From Flavobacteriales bacterium (GTDB lineage Bacteria; Bacteroidota; Bacteroidia; Flavobacteriales; TMED113): a DNA stretch of 57,899 nt. The position numbers were made by a program, and so were the translations under genes. Below, in pieces: positions 18,411 through 28,392 of this stretch (positions are counted from its first letter, which is position 1; the number at the start of each line of letters is the position of its first letter). The notes under the pieces are model-generated. The model was not told where the DNA came from and did no database searches. It saw only the letters and a list, made by a program, of their open reading frames with translations. The stretch spans positions 1-57,899 of the forward strand of contig PAWM01000005.1 in assembly GCA_002714185.1 (NCBI GenBank), in the 5' to 3' direction.

Positions 18411-18432
18411 AAATTTTTGATTGCAAATTTAA

Positions 18433-19464
18433 TTAATTTCTTAAATTATATATTCTTTCTATAATATTAACTACACCAATACCATCAGAAAAGTTATGTG
18501 TTTTATTATCATTATTCGAGCCTAATAGTACTTTTATAACATGATCAATCATTTTATCGTGATTAGATGCTGAGCCTTGATAATCGCCATAATCATTGCA
18601 TTCTGTTTGCATTTTAATTTGAGGAACAGTATAATTTTTGACATCACAGTAAATGATTTTATCCATATATTGACCGCCTATTTTAATAGTACCTTTTTTT
18701 CCAATAATAGTTATACTACTTTCAAAATTTTTATTCCACAAAGCTGTAGAGTACATAAAGACACTTTCTATAGGGGTATTATTATTTTTATTCTTAAGAT
18801 GGAAATTTACAATACCTGAATCTTCAAATTCTATATAATCTTTACTTTGAAACGATGAGAAATTAGCACTGATATTAGAAAAATCTCCAAATATCCAATT
18901 AATTATATCAATAAAATGTGAAAACTGAGTAAATAATGGACCTCCATCTTTTAATTTCGAACCATGCCAAGTACTATTTAAATAATAATTTTCATTTCTA
19001 TTCCAAAAACAATTCACAGATATCATATTTATATCGCCAAGTAAGTTCGCATCAATAATATTCTTTAACCATAATACAGTTGGTGAAAATCTATTTTGCA
19101 TTACACCAAACATAATTTTATTATGACTACTAGCAACTTGAGTTATTTTCTCAGCATCTAGGGTATTAAGTGCAATAGGTTTTTCAATAACTACATCTTT
19201 TTTACTGTTCAAAACACTTATAGCCATACTTGCATGTAAATAATTTGGTGTGCAAATATTGATAACATCTACATCTTGTTTCAGTAAACCTTCTAGACTA
19301 TTACTAAAAATTATATTAGGATTTAACTTCCTCCACTGATCTTTAGAATTAATATCACATACACTAACAAGTTGTGCATCAGGATGATTAATGATGCAGT
19401 CTGCATGTCGTGTACCAATGTGACCTAATCCAATAATACCAAATTTAATTTTCTTTTTTTTCAT
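18433..19464 (-). CDS. Gfo/Idh/MocA oxidoreductase (WlbA/WbpB-like)
   Basis: This 343-aa NAD(P)-dependent sugar oxidoreductase has a Rossmann start (KFGIIGLGHIGTRHADCI), then ICTPNYLHASMAI and the EKP motif at 94-96. A C-terminal substrate domain contains HGSKLKDGGPLFTQFSHFID. That last region resembles enzymes oxidising C3 of UDP-GlcNAcA (WlbA/WbpB). The gene overlaps the formyltransferase by 4 bases (ATGA), which in turn overlaps the aminotransferase by 4. The three are a tightly coupled cassette. A 3-keto-forming role matches a following transamination, but the exact substrate is inference. Confidence 0.85.
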   Translation of the reverse strand: MKKKKIKFGIIGLGHIGTRHADCIINHPDAQLVSVCDINSKDQWRKLNPNIIFSNSLEGLLKQDVDVINICTPNYLHASMAISVLNSKKDVVIEKPIALNTLDAEKITQVASSHNKIMFGVMQNRFSPTVLWLKNIIDANLLGDINMISVNCFWNRNENYYLNSTWHGSKLKDGGPLFTQFSHFIDIINWIFGDFSNISANFSSFQSKDYIEFEDSGIVNFHLKNKNNNTPIESVFMYSTALWNKNFESSITIIGKKGTIKIGGQYMDKIIYCDVKNYTVPQIKMQTECNDYGDYQGSASNHDKMIDHVIKVLLGSNNDNKTHNFSDGIGVVNIIERIYNLRN

Positions 19465-20165
19465 TCAATAAGATTATTCTTTATGTACTGATTGATGCTT
19501 TTTTTAACCATTAATTGCATTTCATATGTCATTTTCGAATTATATTCTCCTAATTCTAAATCTTTGAAGATTTTATTTTGCAAAACCAAATTTAAACTTA
19601 TTGGCAATAAATCTAATTGTAACTGGTAATTTTTTTCATATAGAGATTCTATATTATCGTCAAAAGAAATATTAATTTTTTGCTGACAAACTAATAGGCC
19701 AGAATCTATTTTATCATTAATTAAATGAGCTGTAACTCCAATAGGATATTTTTTATAAATAGCCCAGAGAATAGAATCTAAACCACGAATATAAGGTAGA
19801 ATTCCTGGATGAAAATTAATAACTCCATATCTAATTAAATTAATAACTTTCTTATTTAAAATTCGAGCTCCAGAAATAACACCAAAGTTAATTTTATACT
19901 CTTTTACTAACTGTATTGTATCTTGACTATTATGCTTAACGACGAAAAAAGGTATACTATGTTTTTTTGCTAATTCATCTATAGAACTTTGTATATGTTT
20001 CTTCGGTAAAGAAATAGCAGATTTAGGGGATTCAATCTGAATATAATTTGCTGCTAAAATTAAAGAAATATTGAATTGATTTTGATATAATTTATTAAAA
20101 AAATCAATTGTCTTCCTATGTGGAAAATTATAACAAAAAAGAACTATGTTTAATTTTTTATTCAA
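19461..20165 (-). CDS. Formyltransferase family protein (sugar N-formylation likely)
   Basis: The 234-aa protein has the fold signature of 10-formyl-tetrahydrofolate-dependent formyltransferases. The catalytic set is present: Asn117 and His119 in GVINFHPGILPYIRG and Asp154 in NDKIDSG. It is shorter than methionyl-tRNA formyltransferase and lacks its C-terminal domain. It sits between a sugar oxidoreductase and a sugar aminotransferase with 4-base overlaps on both sides. This context points to formylation of an amino sugar, as in the known Qui3N, Qui4N and Ara4N N-formyltransferases. The acceptor sugar is not known. Confidence 0.82.
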   Translation of the reverse strand: MNKKLNIVLFCYNFPHRKTIDFFNKLYQNQFNISLILAANYIQIESPKSAISLPKKHIQSSIDELAKKHSIPFFVVKHNSQDTIQLVKEYKINFGVISGARILNKKVINLIRYGVINFHPGILPYIRGLDSILWAIYKKYPIGVTAHLINDKIDSGLLVCQQKINISFDDNIESLYEKNYQLQLDLLPISLNLVLQNKIFKDLELGEYNSKMTYEMQLMVKKSINQYIKNNLIE

Positions 20166-21289
20166 TTATTATATTTTTGAATTTTATCACATATAAATTG
20201 CACTTGGTCATTCTCCATCTCTGGATGGATAGGTAATGATATAATATTTTCACAAATCATTTCCGCAATAGGCAATTGATTTGTAACAAAATGCATATAT
20301 GGTCTCTGTTTATGTAGAGGTTTAGGATAATAAATCATCGTAGGAATACCGTTTTCACTTAAATAATTTTGAAAATCTAACCTATTAATTTGAGAATCTA
20401 AAATAATACTATATTGATGATATATGTGATCTGAACTATTAATGGTAATTGGTACTGTTAACCATGATAAACTTTTCAATCTTGTATTATATTGCTGAGC
20501 AATTTTTTGTCTTAATTTATTAAAACTATCTAATAATGGTAATTTAAAAGAGAGTACAGCAGCTTGTAATGCATCTAATCTTGAATTTAATCCAATGGTA
20601 TCATAGATATACCTTTCCTTTTGCCCATGATTTGCTAATAAATATATTTTGTCTGCTAACTCTTTATTTTGAGTAAATAAAGCACCTCCATCACCAAAAC
20701 AGCCAAGATTATTAGATGGATAAAATGATGTGATTCCAATATGTCCTAAAGTACCAGAAAATTTTTTATTTAATGTTGAATTATATAAACATTTACTCCC
20801 CAAAGACTGAGCTGCATCTTCAATAATAAATAACTGAAATTTTTTTGCAATTGATATAATACTTTGCATATCACAACACTGTCCAAATAAATGAACAGGG
20901 ATAATTGCTTTTGTTTTGTGAGAAATTTTTGTTTCAACCATTTTGTGGTCTAATAAAAATGTTTTTGGATTAATATCTAAAAAAACAGGCTTAAGACCTA
21001 ATAAACATACAGCTTCTACTGTGGAAACAAAAGTAAATGTTGGAACCAATACTTCATCTCCAGCATTTAGATTTAATGACATCAAAGCAATAGATAATGC
21101 ATCTGTTCCATTTGCACAAGAAATAACATGTTTTGAGTTTAAATAAGTAGATAATGATTTTTCAAATTTTTCCACCTCACTACCCTTTATATAACAACCC
21201 GACTTAATAACATCTAATACTTTTTTATTTATTTGCGAAGAATATCTCTCATACTGAGAAACAACATCTACCATATGTATTTTTTTCAT
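20162..21289 (-). CDS. DegT/DnrJ/EryC1 family protein, WbpE-like, PLP lysine replaced
   Basis: This 375-aa fold-type I PLP enzyme resembles WbpE, the 3-keto-uronate aminotransferase. Shared features are CANGTDALSIAL, VPTFTFVSTVEAVCLLGLKP, AIIPVHLFGQC, EDAAQSLGS with the cofactor Asp158, and GLNSRLDALQAA. The position that normally holds the Schiff-base lysine (PSK-x-LG or PTKNLG in relatives) reads PSNNLGCFGDGG, with Asn193 encoded by AAT at 20713-20711. No nearby lysine could substitute. As written it should not form the internal aldimine, so it is inactive, altered in reaction, or miscalled at one base. It begins 11 bases after sprA and leads the three-gene sugar cassette. Confidence 0.85.
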   Translation of the reverse strand: MKKIHMVDVVSQYERYSSQINKKVLDVIKSGCYIKGSEVEKFEKSLSTYLNSKHVISCANGTDALSIALMSLNLNAGDEVLVPTFTFVSTVEAVCLLGLKPVFLDINPKTFLLDHKMVETKISHKTKAIIPVHLFGQCCDMQSIISIAKKFQLFIIEDAAQSLGSKCLYNSTLNKKFSGTLGHIGITSFYPSNNLGCFGDGGALFTQNKELADKIYLLANHGQKERYIYDTIGLNSRLDALQAAVLSFKLPLLDSFNKLRQKIAQQYNTRLKSLSWLTVPITINSSDHIYHQYSIILDSQINRLDFQNYLSENGIPTMIYYPKPLHKQRPYMHFVTNQLPIAEMICENIISLPIHPEMENDQVQFICDKIQKYNN

Positions 21290-21300
21290 GATATTTTTTT

Positions 21301-24300
21301 TTACATAAGTGTTAGTCTAAAACTTACACCAATATTAGTATTAGAAGTTGGGAATGAAGAAGACACAACATAATCCGTGACTACTTGATCATAAAATAAT
21401 TTCAGATTAACTCTGTTATTAACAACATAATCTGCTGAAAATTTTAAAGTAATTAATGACTGTCCAGATGTTGGTTGATTAGTTTCCTCTTCAATCCGAC
21501 GAATAATAGTTTTATTATTTCTTATTGAAATATCTGCACGTAAATCTAAATCACTATTTACTTGTTTTTGACCACTACCGCCATCAAACATTAATTGCAC
21601 ACCCTGAATCCTATATCCTAACCCTACAATATATTCAAAACCTTTCACTTCAGTAATTTGACTATTAGATAAATTTAAACTTATTGTTCTATCTTTTTTA
21701 TATTCAACTCTTGCTGTCATACTATTTTTCATAGTGAAATCTAATTTGAAAAATGGAGCAAACTGCTCAGTAATATTAACTTGATCAATTTGAAATTCAG
21801 GTATGTAATTACCACCATATATATTTGGATTCAGTTCCTGTAATGAATACGGTAAATAATTTAAATTACTAATAAACGACCCTACAGAATATGTTGATCT
21901 ATAACTGTGACTCATAGTAATATTTTTAAAATTATTTTTCACAAATCTAATTTTAGTAAAACCATTGAAATTTAGATTCCAATTAGGCATAGGTACTTTT
22001 GGAAAAATACTTAATGATTGTTTGTTAGGATCTGTTCCAGAGTATGCCGCTAAAAAAGCTGGAATCAACACATCTTGAGAAGAGGAACTATAACCCTCAG
22101 GAAAAGATTGTGAAAAATTATTTTGATTACCTAATCTTTGTGCAATATCATATCTATAATTAAGGAAATTATCAAATAATTCTGAAGAATTATCCATACG
22201 GTCAGAAATAAATGCAGTTTTAATTGGTAAAAAAGAGATGTTAAAACTACCAGATCTAGTATTGCTAACATGTTCAAATTCTGGATTTAAAAGGTCGCTT
22301 GAAGTGTTTTTAAAATACTCACTTTCATTTTCTGAATATCTTCTTGAACCTGTAAACATTATCTTAAATCTACTAATTGGCTCCACAGTTGCACGAATAT
22401 TTAAATTATTAGAAAATGTTTGAGTATATAAATAATTTAATAAAGTATCCGTTGTAATCCAGCCATTTTCTGCTGCTTGGATCCTAAGGTCATTTTGACT
22501 ACCAAGTACAAATCCTAATGTAGGGGCAGGAGAATTTAAAGGGCTATTTAAACCAAAAAATTGTGCTTCGGGAAGAAATCCTGGGAGTAATGTTCCATTT
22601 GTTTCGGTATAAGAGATAGCAAAGTTTTTTATACTAAACAGACCTTTTGCTATATAATTTAAGATTTTTAGTTTTGATTCTTCCTGATTTTCTACATTAT
22701 TATTAATGTCATTTTTAAGATTACTTCTAGATGGTATTCTAGATCTGTTTGATGAATTATTAGCTAATAATTTTTTGAGAAACGGTACTTTATTATATAA
22801 AGATGTTAAGTTTAATTGAGTATTAAATTTAATAGAATTATTATTTTGAATGGTATTACCATAATTTGAAGCAGCCAACGAACTTGACCTCCAATCATAT
22901 CCTGCATCGTAATTAATAGTTGAATTTACCCAGCTCAATAAAGGTATTTTACTAATGGGGAGAGTATATCGCACATCAAAATTATGTTGATAATTAGTAG
23001 GTCTACCGAACGACAAAATATTATTCCAAATTGAATCTCTTTGCTCCTTTGTCTCAATTCTTCCATAAGGTTCATCAATAATAGATTGATTTCTAGCAGA
23101 AAAATTAAGCTTAATTGAACGTGTTAAATCATACTTCATGTTATAGATTCTACTCATAGTAAATAATTTACTATACATAGCTGGTAATTCTAAATCTTGA
23201 ATGCCGGATGTGTTTCGCATTTTAGACTCTAAATATGATTTATTAAAATCCGTTCTAAACGAGAATTGCTTAGGTGAGTAATAAAAATTAAAATCTTTTA
23301 TTAATCTTAGGTATTTACCTTTTTTTAAGAACTTTAATTTAGAAAATGGCTTAATATTTTTAGGATTAGTATTGAAATTATATCCTAAACCACCCGTATG
23401 ATCCTTTCTGATTAAATACTCAGTATTAATACTACTACTATTAACTTCATTATATGAATAACTTATTGAAAAATTTTCTAAATCATATATTTTTGATACA
23501 TTTTTACCAGCTGGCCTCTCTTTTCTAACATTTGTAAAATTAATGCTTTTGATTTTTGTATAGTTCCGCACTATACTTTTTAAAGAATCTCTAGCAGACT
23601 TACCGCCTTCTAATTCTGCTACATCTAAGCTCGTTTCTAAAAGAATATCTGGATCTAGAGGATTATACTGGGGATTATCTACTGATTCTGACACAGAAAC
23701 ATACATTGGAAACTTAATATTTGATTCCGGTGAAAAAAATTGACCTAACTCCAAACTAGCAGTTAAATTATATCTTTTTGAGTCTTCTAAGTTTCTTTCA
23801 GAAATATTTTTCTCTAGACTTCCAAAACCTACAGTACTCATTGATCCTGCAAATGCAATATTTGCAAAATCAGCTAATCTTAATCTAACTTGTGTCCTTG
23901 CTGCCCAACCTCCTTTTTCATTGAAACCTGTTAACCTTAATTCGTTAACCCATATTTCACCTGATTGATTCTCTCCATTTTGAGAATTACCAGCTAAAGG
24001 ATTTCTAATTCCTAACATAATTGTTTTTACATTTCCTAAATTTGGATTTCCAAGTATAGAAATAATTCTTCCGTCATCTAATATATTTGCATATAATGAA
24101 TCATAACCATAATTATTATTATTACGTTGCTGCTTCACTGCTTGTAACAAGCTAAGTTTTAAGTCAATTTTATTATCATTAGGCCAAATAGCTGCTCTAT
24201 CTTCCTTACTCACATACCAATCCGTTACCTTTAAAGGAATCGAATATTCATAATAATTACTTACATAATCACTTCCTATTCTAAGAAATAAATGCAAAGA

Positions 24301-27300
24301 ATCATCTTGCAAGGAATATTGCTCAAGACCTTCAGCATGATAATACATTTCAATTTTCTCATAATTTCTCATATCCATACTAACATTTTTAAATGCAGCT
24401 TTAGCTTGTCCATCCTCTAATTCACTAACCTTTAAAACCATAGCTTGTTCATTTTGCTGTGTAAAACTAGTAGCACCATATAAAGTTTCTCTTTCAATAC
24501 CAGGAGGTAAATTATATGGGATAGGGAGTCGATGTGCATTTTCCTCATAGTTCACAACTGAAATATCAAATTGGGTAGAATTGTTAAGCCCTGGGTTGCC
24601 TGTAGATAAATCATTTAAATACCTCCTCCATTCACCACGTACTAATTCAAAACTTGCAAATCTACAAACTGTAGCATCTTCAAATCCTGTTAAAAAAGTT
24701 CTAATAAATCTTATTGATTTAAAATCTTCAATTGTTCCAATTTTTTCATCATAATTTTGTATTGGAATTTTAAATTGAATCCATCTCGTTCCAAAACTAG
24801 GGCCTTGGGTGCTATCAATATAGATGTCATTAATATAATTTTGACCCTGTTGCAACTCACCTGGTTTTAAATGAATTTTATATTGGTAGTAACTTTCTGA
24901 CTCACTTAAAGTTTGATCATTATTTATGTCTTCAACATCTGGTAAATTAGTTGCTGATGTTGGATAATCTTCATCAGACTGATCAGAAGTCGGTGAATTT
25001 CCCTGAACACCATTATAATTTTTATATCTTTTTAAGATACTTGTTTCTGTATTATCAAATTGTGAACTTCTAAAATATTGAAAATTATCTGCAGCAGGAT
25101 CTAATTGTGCTTTTATATAAACAGAGTCTAATATATTAGGAAAATACTGTTCAATTCGATTTAAATAATCATTAAAATCAATTTCACTTACATCATCAAG
25201 ACCATCATAACCTAAATCCTGATTTTCTCTAGCACCATCATCATTGTCAAAGGCATTAACTAAAGATTGGATTGAGGGTACACGACCCCACACTGTGGTG
25301 TCTATATTATTATCAGAACCATCTATTGGTAATCCATTTTCAAAACTTTTTCTTGAATCTTTTAAAATATCCTCCGAAATATTACCAAGATTAATGTATA
25401 GTTCACCTCCATTATGATCAGGTTCATATAAAAATGGGTCCATCATCCAAAATTCTATAAACTCGATATTAGCAGCCTCAAAATCATTAGTTTCTATTTT
25501 ACGAGTCATTCCTCCCCACCTGGTTTCAGGATTAATTAAATATCCATCTTGATCAATTCCAGAAGAAAAATCCGAACCTTCAACATCAAAATTATATGGA
25601 CCTCTTTCATTTGGGTAAAATGCAATATCTAATGTACGAAGTCTAGATGGTTGTCCAGTTTGCTGATCTTTATTAGGAAAAACTTCATTAATAAAAATTT
25701 CTCTTACATAATGGTTTGCCTGTTGATCAGGGTCATTTATTATATGATTAGGTGTTATACTCGAGTTTCTCTGAAACAAAGGATCAATTACATACCATGC
25801 TAATTTAGCTCTATTATAACCATAACGAAGGTCATTACTATAAATAGATTCTGGAAAATACCCATTTTGTGAATCAGGATTTCCTTGAGGAGTTGAAGAC
25901 AGGGACCATGCAGATGCATTTCTTATATCAATTGCAGATTGACTATTTTCAAAATCATCAATATATGAGGTCCCAGTTTTATCAATATTAATTGATTTCG
26001 GATGACCTGGGATAAAATATGCAAATTCAGAATTAATAGCAATATTAGAAACTTCTTTTGTCTCTATCAAAGGTAATTTATCAATAAGTTTGGTTAAAAA
26101 TCTTGATTCCGTTGAATATGCAGTATTAAGACCTACGATTGTATTTGATATTGGCTCATCACCAATATTAATTTTTTGAGTTAATGGCTTTTCAGTTAAA
26201 TTCAATGCACTTGCACCAATTATAAAATCCTTATTTACTTTATAATCTAAATGTGCACCCATAAATCTCTTTGATTGAAAATTAAATAATGAATTATTTT
26301 CTAATGTAATTCTAATTGGCTCAGAAGAACCTAAAACTCCTTCGTCTATAATACGTACTCTACCCATTGTATAATCTACAGTGTAATGTATATTTTCTTC
26401 TAAAATTCTACCCCCTGAACTCACCTTTACAGATCCCTCTGGGATATTCATAGCATTTAAAGAAATTTCTGAACCAACAGATGATTTATACTGACCTCTT
26501 AATAAAAATTTATTTAATTCCGCTATTTGACCTGCAGCTGCTTTAGTAGAGTCATATAATGCATCAAAACAATATAAATTAGCAACATCATAAAATGGGT
26601 CAGAGGTATTTGGATTATCACAATCTATATTTATACCACTAAATTGTTTTCTTAGGGCACAACCAAATGGTGCAGTTGTAGGAAAGTAAATACGACCGTT
26701 CGAAGAATTAATTAAGATACCATCAATAAAATCAAATACTCCGTCTGAACCCGGATCATTATTAGTATTTAAATTATCTAACCCGAATATTTGTAATAAT
26801 GGAACTTCTTTAATACCAGCAGGACACTGAGTCAAAAAATTAACAGGGGCACCTAATGAATCATTTTGGTGAAGTATTTCTAAAATAAAATCATCTCTAT
26901 TAATTTGATAAGCACCAAGAGAATAAACATTTTTCATTAATAAATTCCATTTAGATTGTGAAACATCTGTCATAGTAGACTTTAATAATTTTAATAATAA
27001 AGTACTTGGTGAAGTAACATCAGTTGAGAATTCTCCAACTTGATAAGTTTCACCCATATATGTGTACTGAAATGCTACAGCAAGAATTTCATCAGATGAT
27101 AATGCTTGATTTAGTGATATAAAGCCTAATTGAGAATTTAATGAATATTCAGAGCTAGATAATCTTCTTGCATTTTCAATTTTCTCATAATCCAATCCCT
27201 GGTCAAAACCATTATAAAACGGATTATTAAAAGCACTTGTGATTTCAGAAATATTTCGAATTGAATCAAATGTATTATCAACAACTTCTTCTATAAATTC

Positions 27301-28389
27301 TACTGGATTTAATGAATTATTACTATTGTCTGGAACATATGGAAATGGTACATTATCATCTTGAACTAAGGAATTAATCGGATTAATACCACTATGTTCA
27401 CCTAAATCTTGAAGAGCTAATATATTACGTGTATTAACAGTCGATGCATTCTTATTAGTAATATAGACCTCAATCTTTGTGATATTAATTGCTGAACTAA
27501 TAATGGGTAATAATTCAGGGTTCATTGCTTGATCATAAGCTTCATAAAAATACTGGGACAAGAAAAAATGCTTATTTTCTTCATAATCGTCAATTGACAA
27601 TTCAAACTCTGTCATCTGTGCCCCTCCCTGTATTTCAATAGATGAGGTCTCACTTTTTTGTTCCGAAAATACAGTTGTTAGAGTTGATTTACCAAATTGG
27701 AATTTAGTTTTTACACCAAATAAACTTTGTGCACCAGTGATTAAAGATCCAGATAAAGGAAGACTCACATTACCTAATTCAATTTTTTTGACAATATCAT
27801 CTTCATCACCAGAATATTCTAATTTAATTTCATTTTCAAATTCAAAAGTAGCTTCAGTATCATAATTAGCTTGTAATTGCAACTTGTTACCTATAGTTCC
27901 AATAACATTCATCTGTATCCTTTCATCAAAATTAAATGATGTTGTTTTTCTCTGCTCTTCAGGAAGAGCTGGATTATCAATTTTATTAATAACACCTGAA
28001 AAAATTAATTCTGCGGAACCTTGAGGTTTAATATCTACTAATGATCCACCAAAAATTCTATTACTAAGTTGATCCCCAATTCCAATTTTTCCTAATTCAT
28101 CTTTTTCTGCTAATTGTATTCGCTGCTTCCAATATTGATAAAAATTCTGATTAAATAAATAGTTTTGATACTCAGATTGAGAAAAAGATTTGGGAAGATT
28201 TATTCGATGTCCACCTACATAATGTGTAATAGATATAGTTTGATTATCAAAATCATATTGAGTACTATCAATAATATTAGATGGTTGCAAAAACCAGTTG
28301 TCACCATTATAATCCTGTCCTTTTGAAATAAAAAAAAAGAAAATAAAGAAAAATAATATTTGCGTCTTATTTGTTTCCAAACAATTCAA
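21301..28389 (-). CDS. sprA: SprA, outer-membrane channel of type IX secretion
   Basis: The 2,362-aa giant protein is the SprA/Sov translocon: a very large beta-barrel through which T9SS cargo crosses the outer membrane. A short hydrophobic signal (FFFIFFFFISKGQ) opens it. SprA landmarks include KIGIGDQLSNRIFGGSLVDI near residue 150, ANYDTEATFEFENEIKLEYS, GAQSLFGVKTKFQFG, the long central plug and Gly-rich regions, and a C-terminal barrel ending in NIGVSFRLTLM. The frame is unbroken. It starts 3 bases after ruvA and follows maeB-ruvA, a neighbourhood familiar from Flavobacteriia. CTD-bearing candidate substrates in the window are at 3162-9673 and 32071-33555. Confidence 0.96.
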   Translation of the reverse strand: MNCLETNKTQILFFFIFFFFISKGQDYNGDNWFLQPSNIIDSTQYDFDNQTISITHYVGGHRINLPKSFSQSEYQNYLFNQNFYQYWKQRIQLAEKDELGKIGIGDQLSNRIFGGSLVDIKPQGSAELIFSGVINKIDNPALPEEQRKTTSFNFDERIQMNVIGTIGNKLQLQANYDTEATFEFENEIKLEYSGDEDDIVKKIELGNVSLPLSGSLITGAQSLFGVKTKFQFGKSTLTTVFSEQKSETSSIEIQGGAQMTEFELSIDDYEENKHFFLSQYFYEAYDQAMNPELLPIISSAINITKIEVYITNKNASTVNTRNILALQDLGEHSGINPINSLVQDDNVPFPYVPDNSNNSLNPVEFIEEVVDNTFDSIRNISEITSAFNNPFYNGFDQGLDYEKIENARRLSSSEYSLNSQLGFISLNQALSSDEILAVAFQYTYMGETYQVGEFSTDVTSPSTLLLKLLKSTMTDVSQSKWNLLMKNVYSLGAYQINRDDFILEILHQNDSLGAPVNFLTQCPAGIKEVPLLQIFGLDNLNTNNDPGSDGVFDFIDGILINSSNGRIYFPTTAPFGCALRKQFSGINIDCDNPNTSDPFYDVANLYCFDALYDSTKAAAGQIAELNKFLLRGQYKSSVGSEISLNAMNIPEGSVKVSSGGRILEENIHYTVDYTMGRVRIIDEGVLGSSEPIRITLENNSLFNFQSKRFMGAHLDYKVNKDFIIGASALNLTEKPLTQKINIGDEPISNTIVGLNTAYSTESRFLTKLIDKLPLIETKEVSNIAINSEFAYFIPGHPKSINIDKTGTSYIDDFENSQSAIDIRNASAWSLSSTPQGNPDSQNGYFPESIYSNDLRYGYNRAKLAWYVIDPLFQRNSSITPNHIINDPDQQANHYVREIFINEVFPNKDQQTGQPSRLRTLDIAFYPNERGPYNFDVEGSDFSSGIDQDGYLINPETRWGGMTRKIETNDFEAANIEFIEFWMMDPFLYEPDHNGGELYINLGNISEDILKDSRKSFENGLPIDGSDNNIDTTVWGRVPSIQSLVNAFDNDDGARENQDLGYDGLDDVSEIDFNDYLNRIEQYFPNILDSVYIKAQLDPAADNFQYFRSSQFDNTETSILKRYKNYNGVQGNSPTSDQSDEDYPTSATNLPDVEDINNDQTLSESESYYQYKIHLKPGELQQGQNYINDIYIDSTQGPSFGTRWIQFKIPIQNYDEKIGTIEDFKSIRFIRTFLTGFEDATVCRFASFELVRGEWRRYLNDLSTGNPGLNNSTQFDISVVNYEENAHRLPIPYNLPPGIERETLYGATSFTQQNEQAMVLKVSELEDGQAKAAFKNVSMDMRNYEKIEMYYHAEGLEQYSLQDDSLHLFLRIGSDYVSNYYEYSIPLKVTDWYVSKEDRAAIWPNDNKIDLKLSLLQAVKQQRNNNNYGYDSLYANILDDGRIISILGNPNLGNVKTIMLGIRNPLAGNSQNGENQSGEIWVNELRLTGFNEKGGWAARTQVRLRLADFANIAFAGSMSTVGFGSLEKNISERNLEDSKRYNLTASLELGQFFSPESNIKFPMYVSVSESVDNPQYNPLDPDILLETSLDVAELEGGKSARDSLKSIVRNYTKIKSINFTNVRKERPAGKNVSKIYDLENFSISYSYNEVNSSSINTEYLIRKDHTGGLGYNFNTNPKNIKPFSKLKFLKKGKYLRLIKDFNFYYSPKQFSFRTDFNKSYLESKMRNTSGIQDLELPAMYSKLFTMSRIYNMKYDLTRSIKLNFSARNQSIIDEPYGRIETKEQRDSIWNNILSFGRPTNYQHNFDVRYTLPISKIPLLSWVNSTINYDAGYDWRSSSLAASNYGNTIQNNNSIKFNTQLNLTSLYNKVPFLKKLLANNSSNRSRIPSRSNLKNDINNNVENQEESKLKILNYIAKGLFSIKNFAISYTETNGTLLPGFLPEAQFFGLNSPLNSPAPTLGFVLGSQNDLRIQAAENGWITTDTLLNYLYTQTFSNNLNIRATVEPISRFKIMFTGSRRYSENESEYFKNTSSDLLNPEFEHVSNTRSGSFNISFLPIKTAFISDRMDNSSELFDNFLNYRYDIAQRLGNQNNFSQSFPEGYSSSSQDVLIPAFLAAYSGTDPNKQSLSIFPKVPMPNWNLNFNGFTKIRFVKNNFKNITMSHSYRSTYSVGSFISNLNYLPYSLQELNPNIYGGNYIPEFQIDQVNITEQFAPFFKLDFTMKNSMTARVEYKKDRTISLNLSNSQITEVKGFEYIVGLGYRIQGVQLMFDGGSGQKQVNSDLDLRADISIRNNKTIIRRIEEETNQPTSGQSLITLKFSADYVVNNRVNLKLFYDQVVTDYVVSSSFPTSNTNIGVSFRLTLM

Positions 28390-28392
28390 AAT

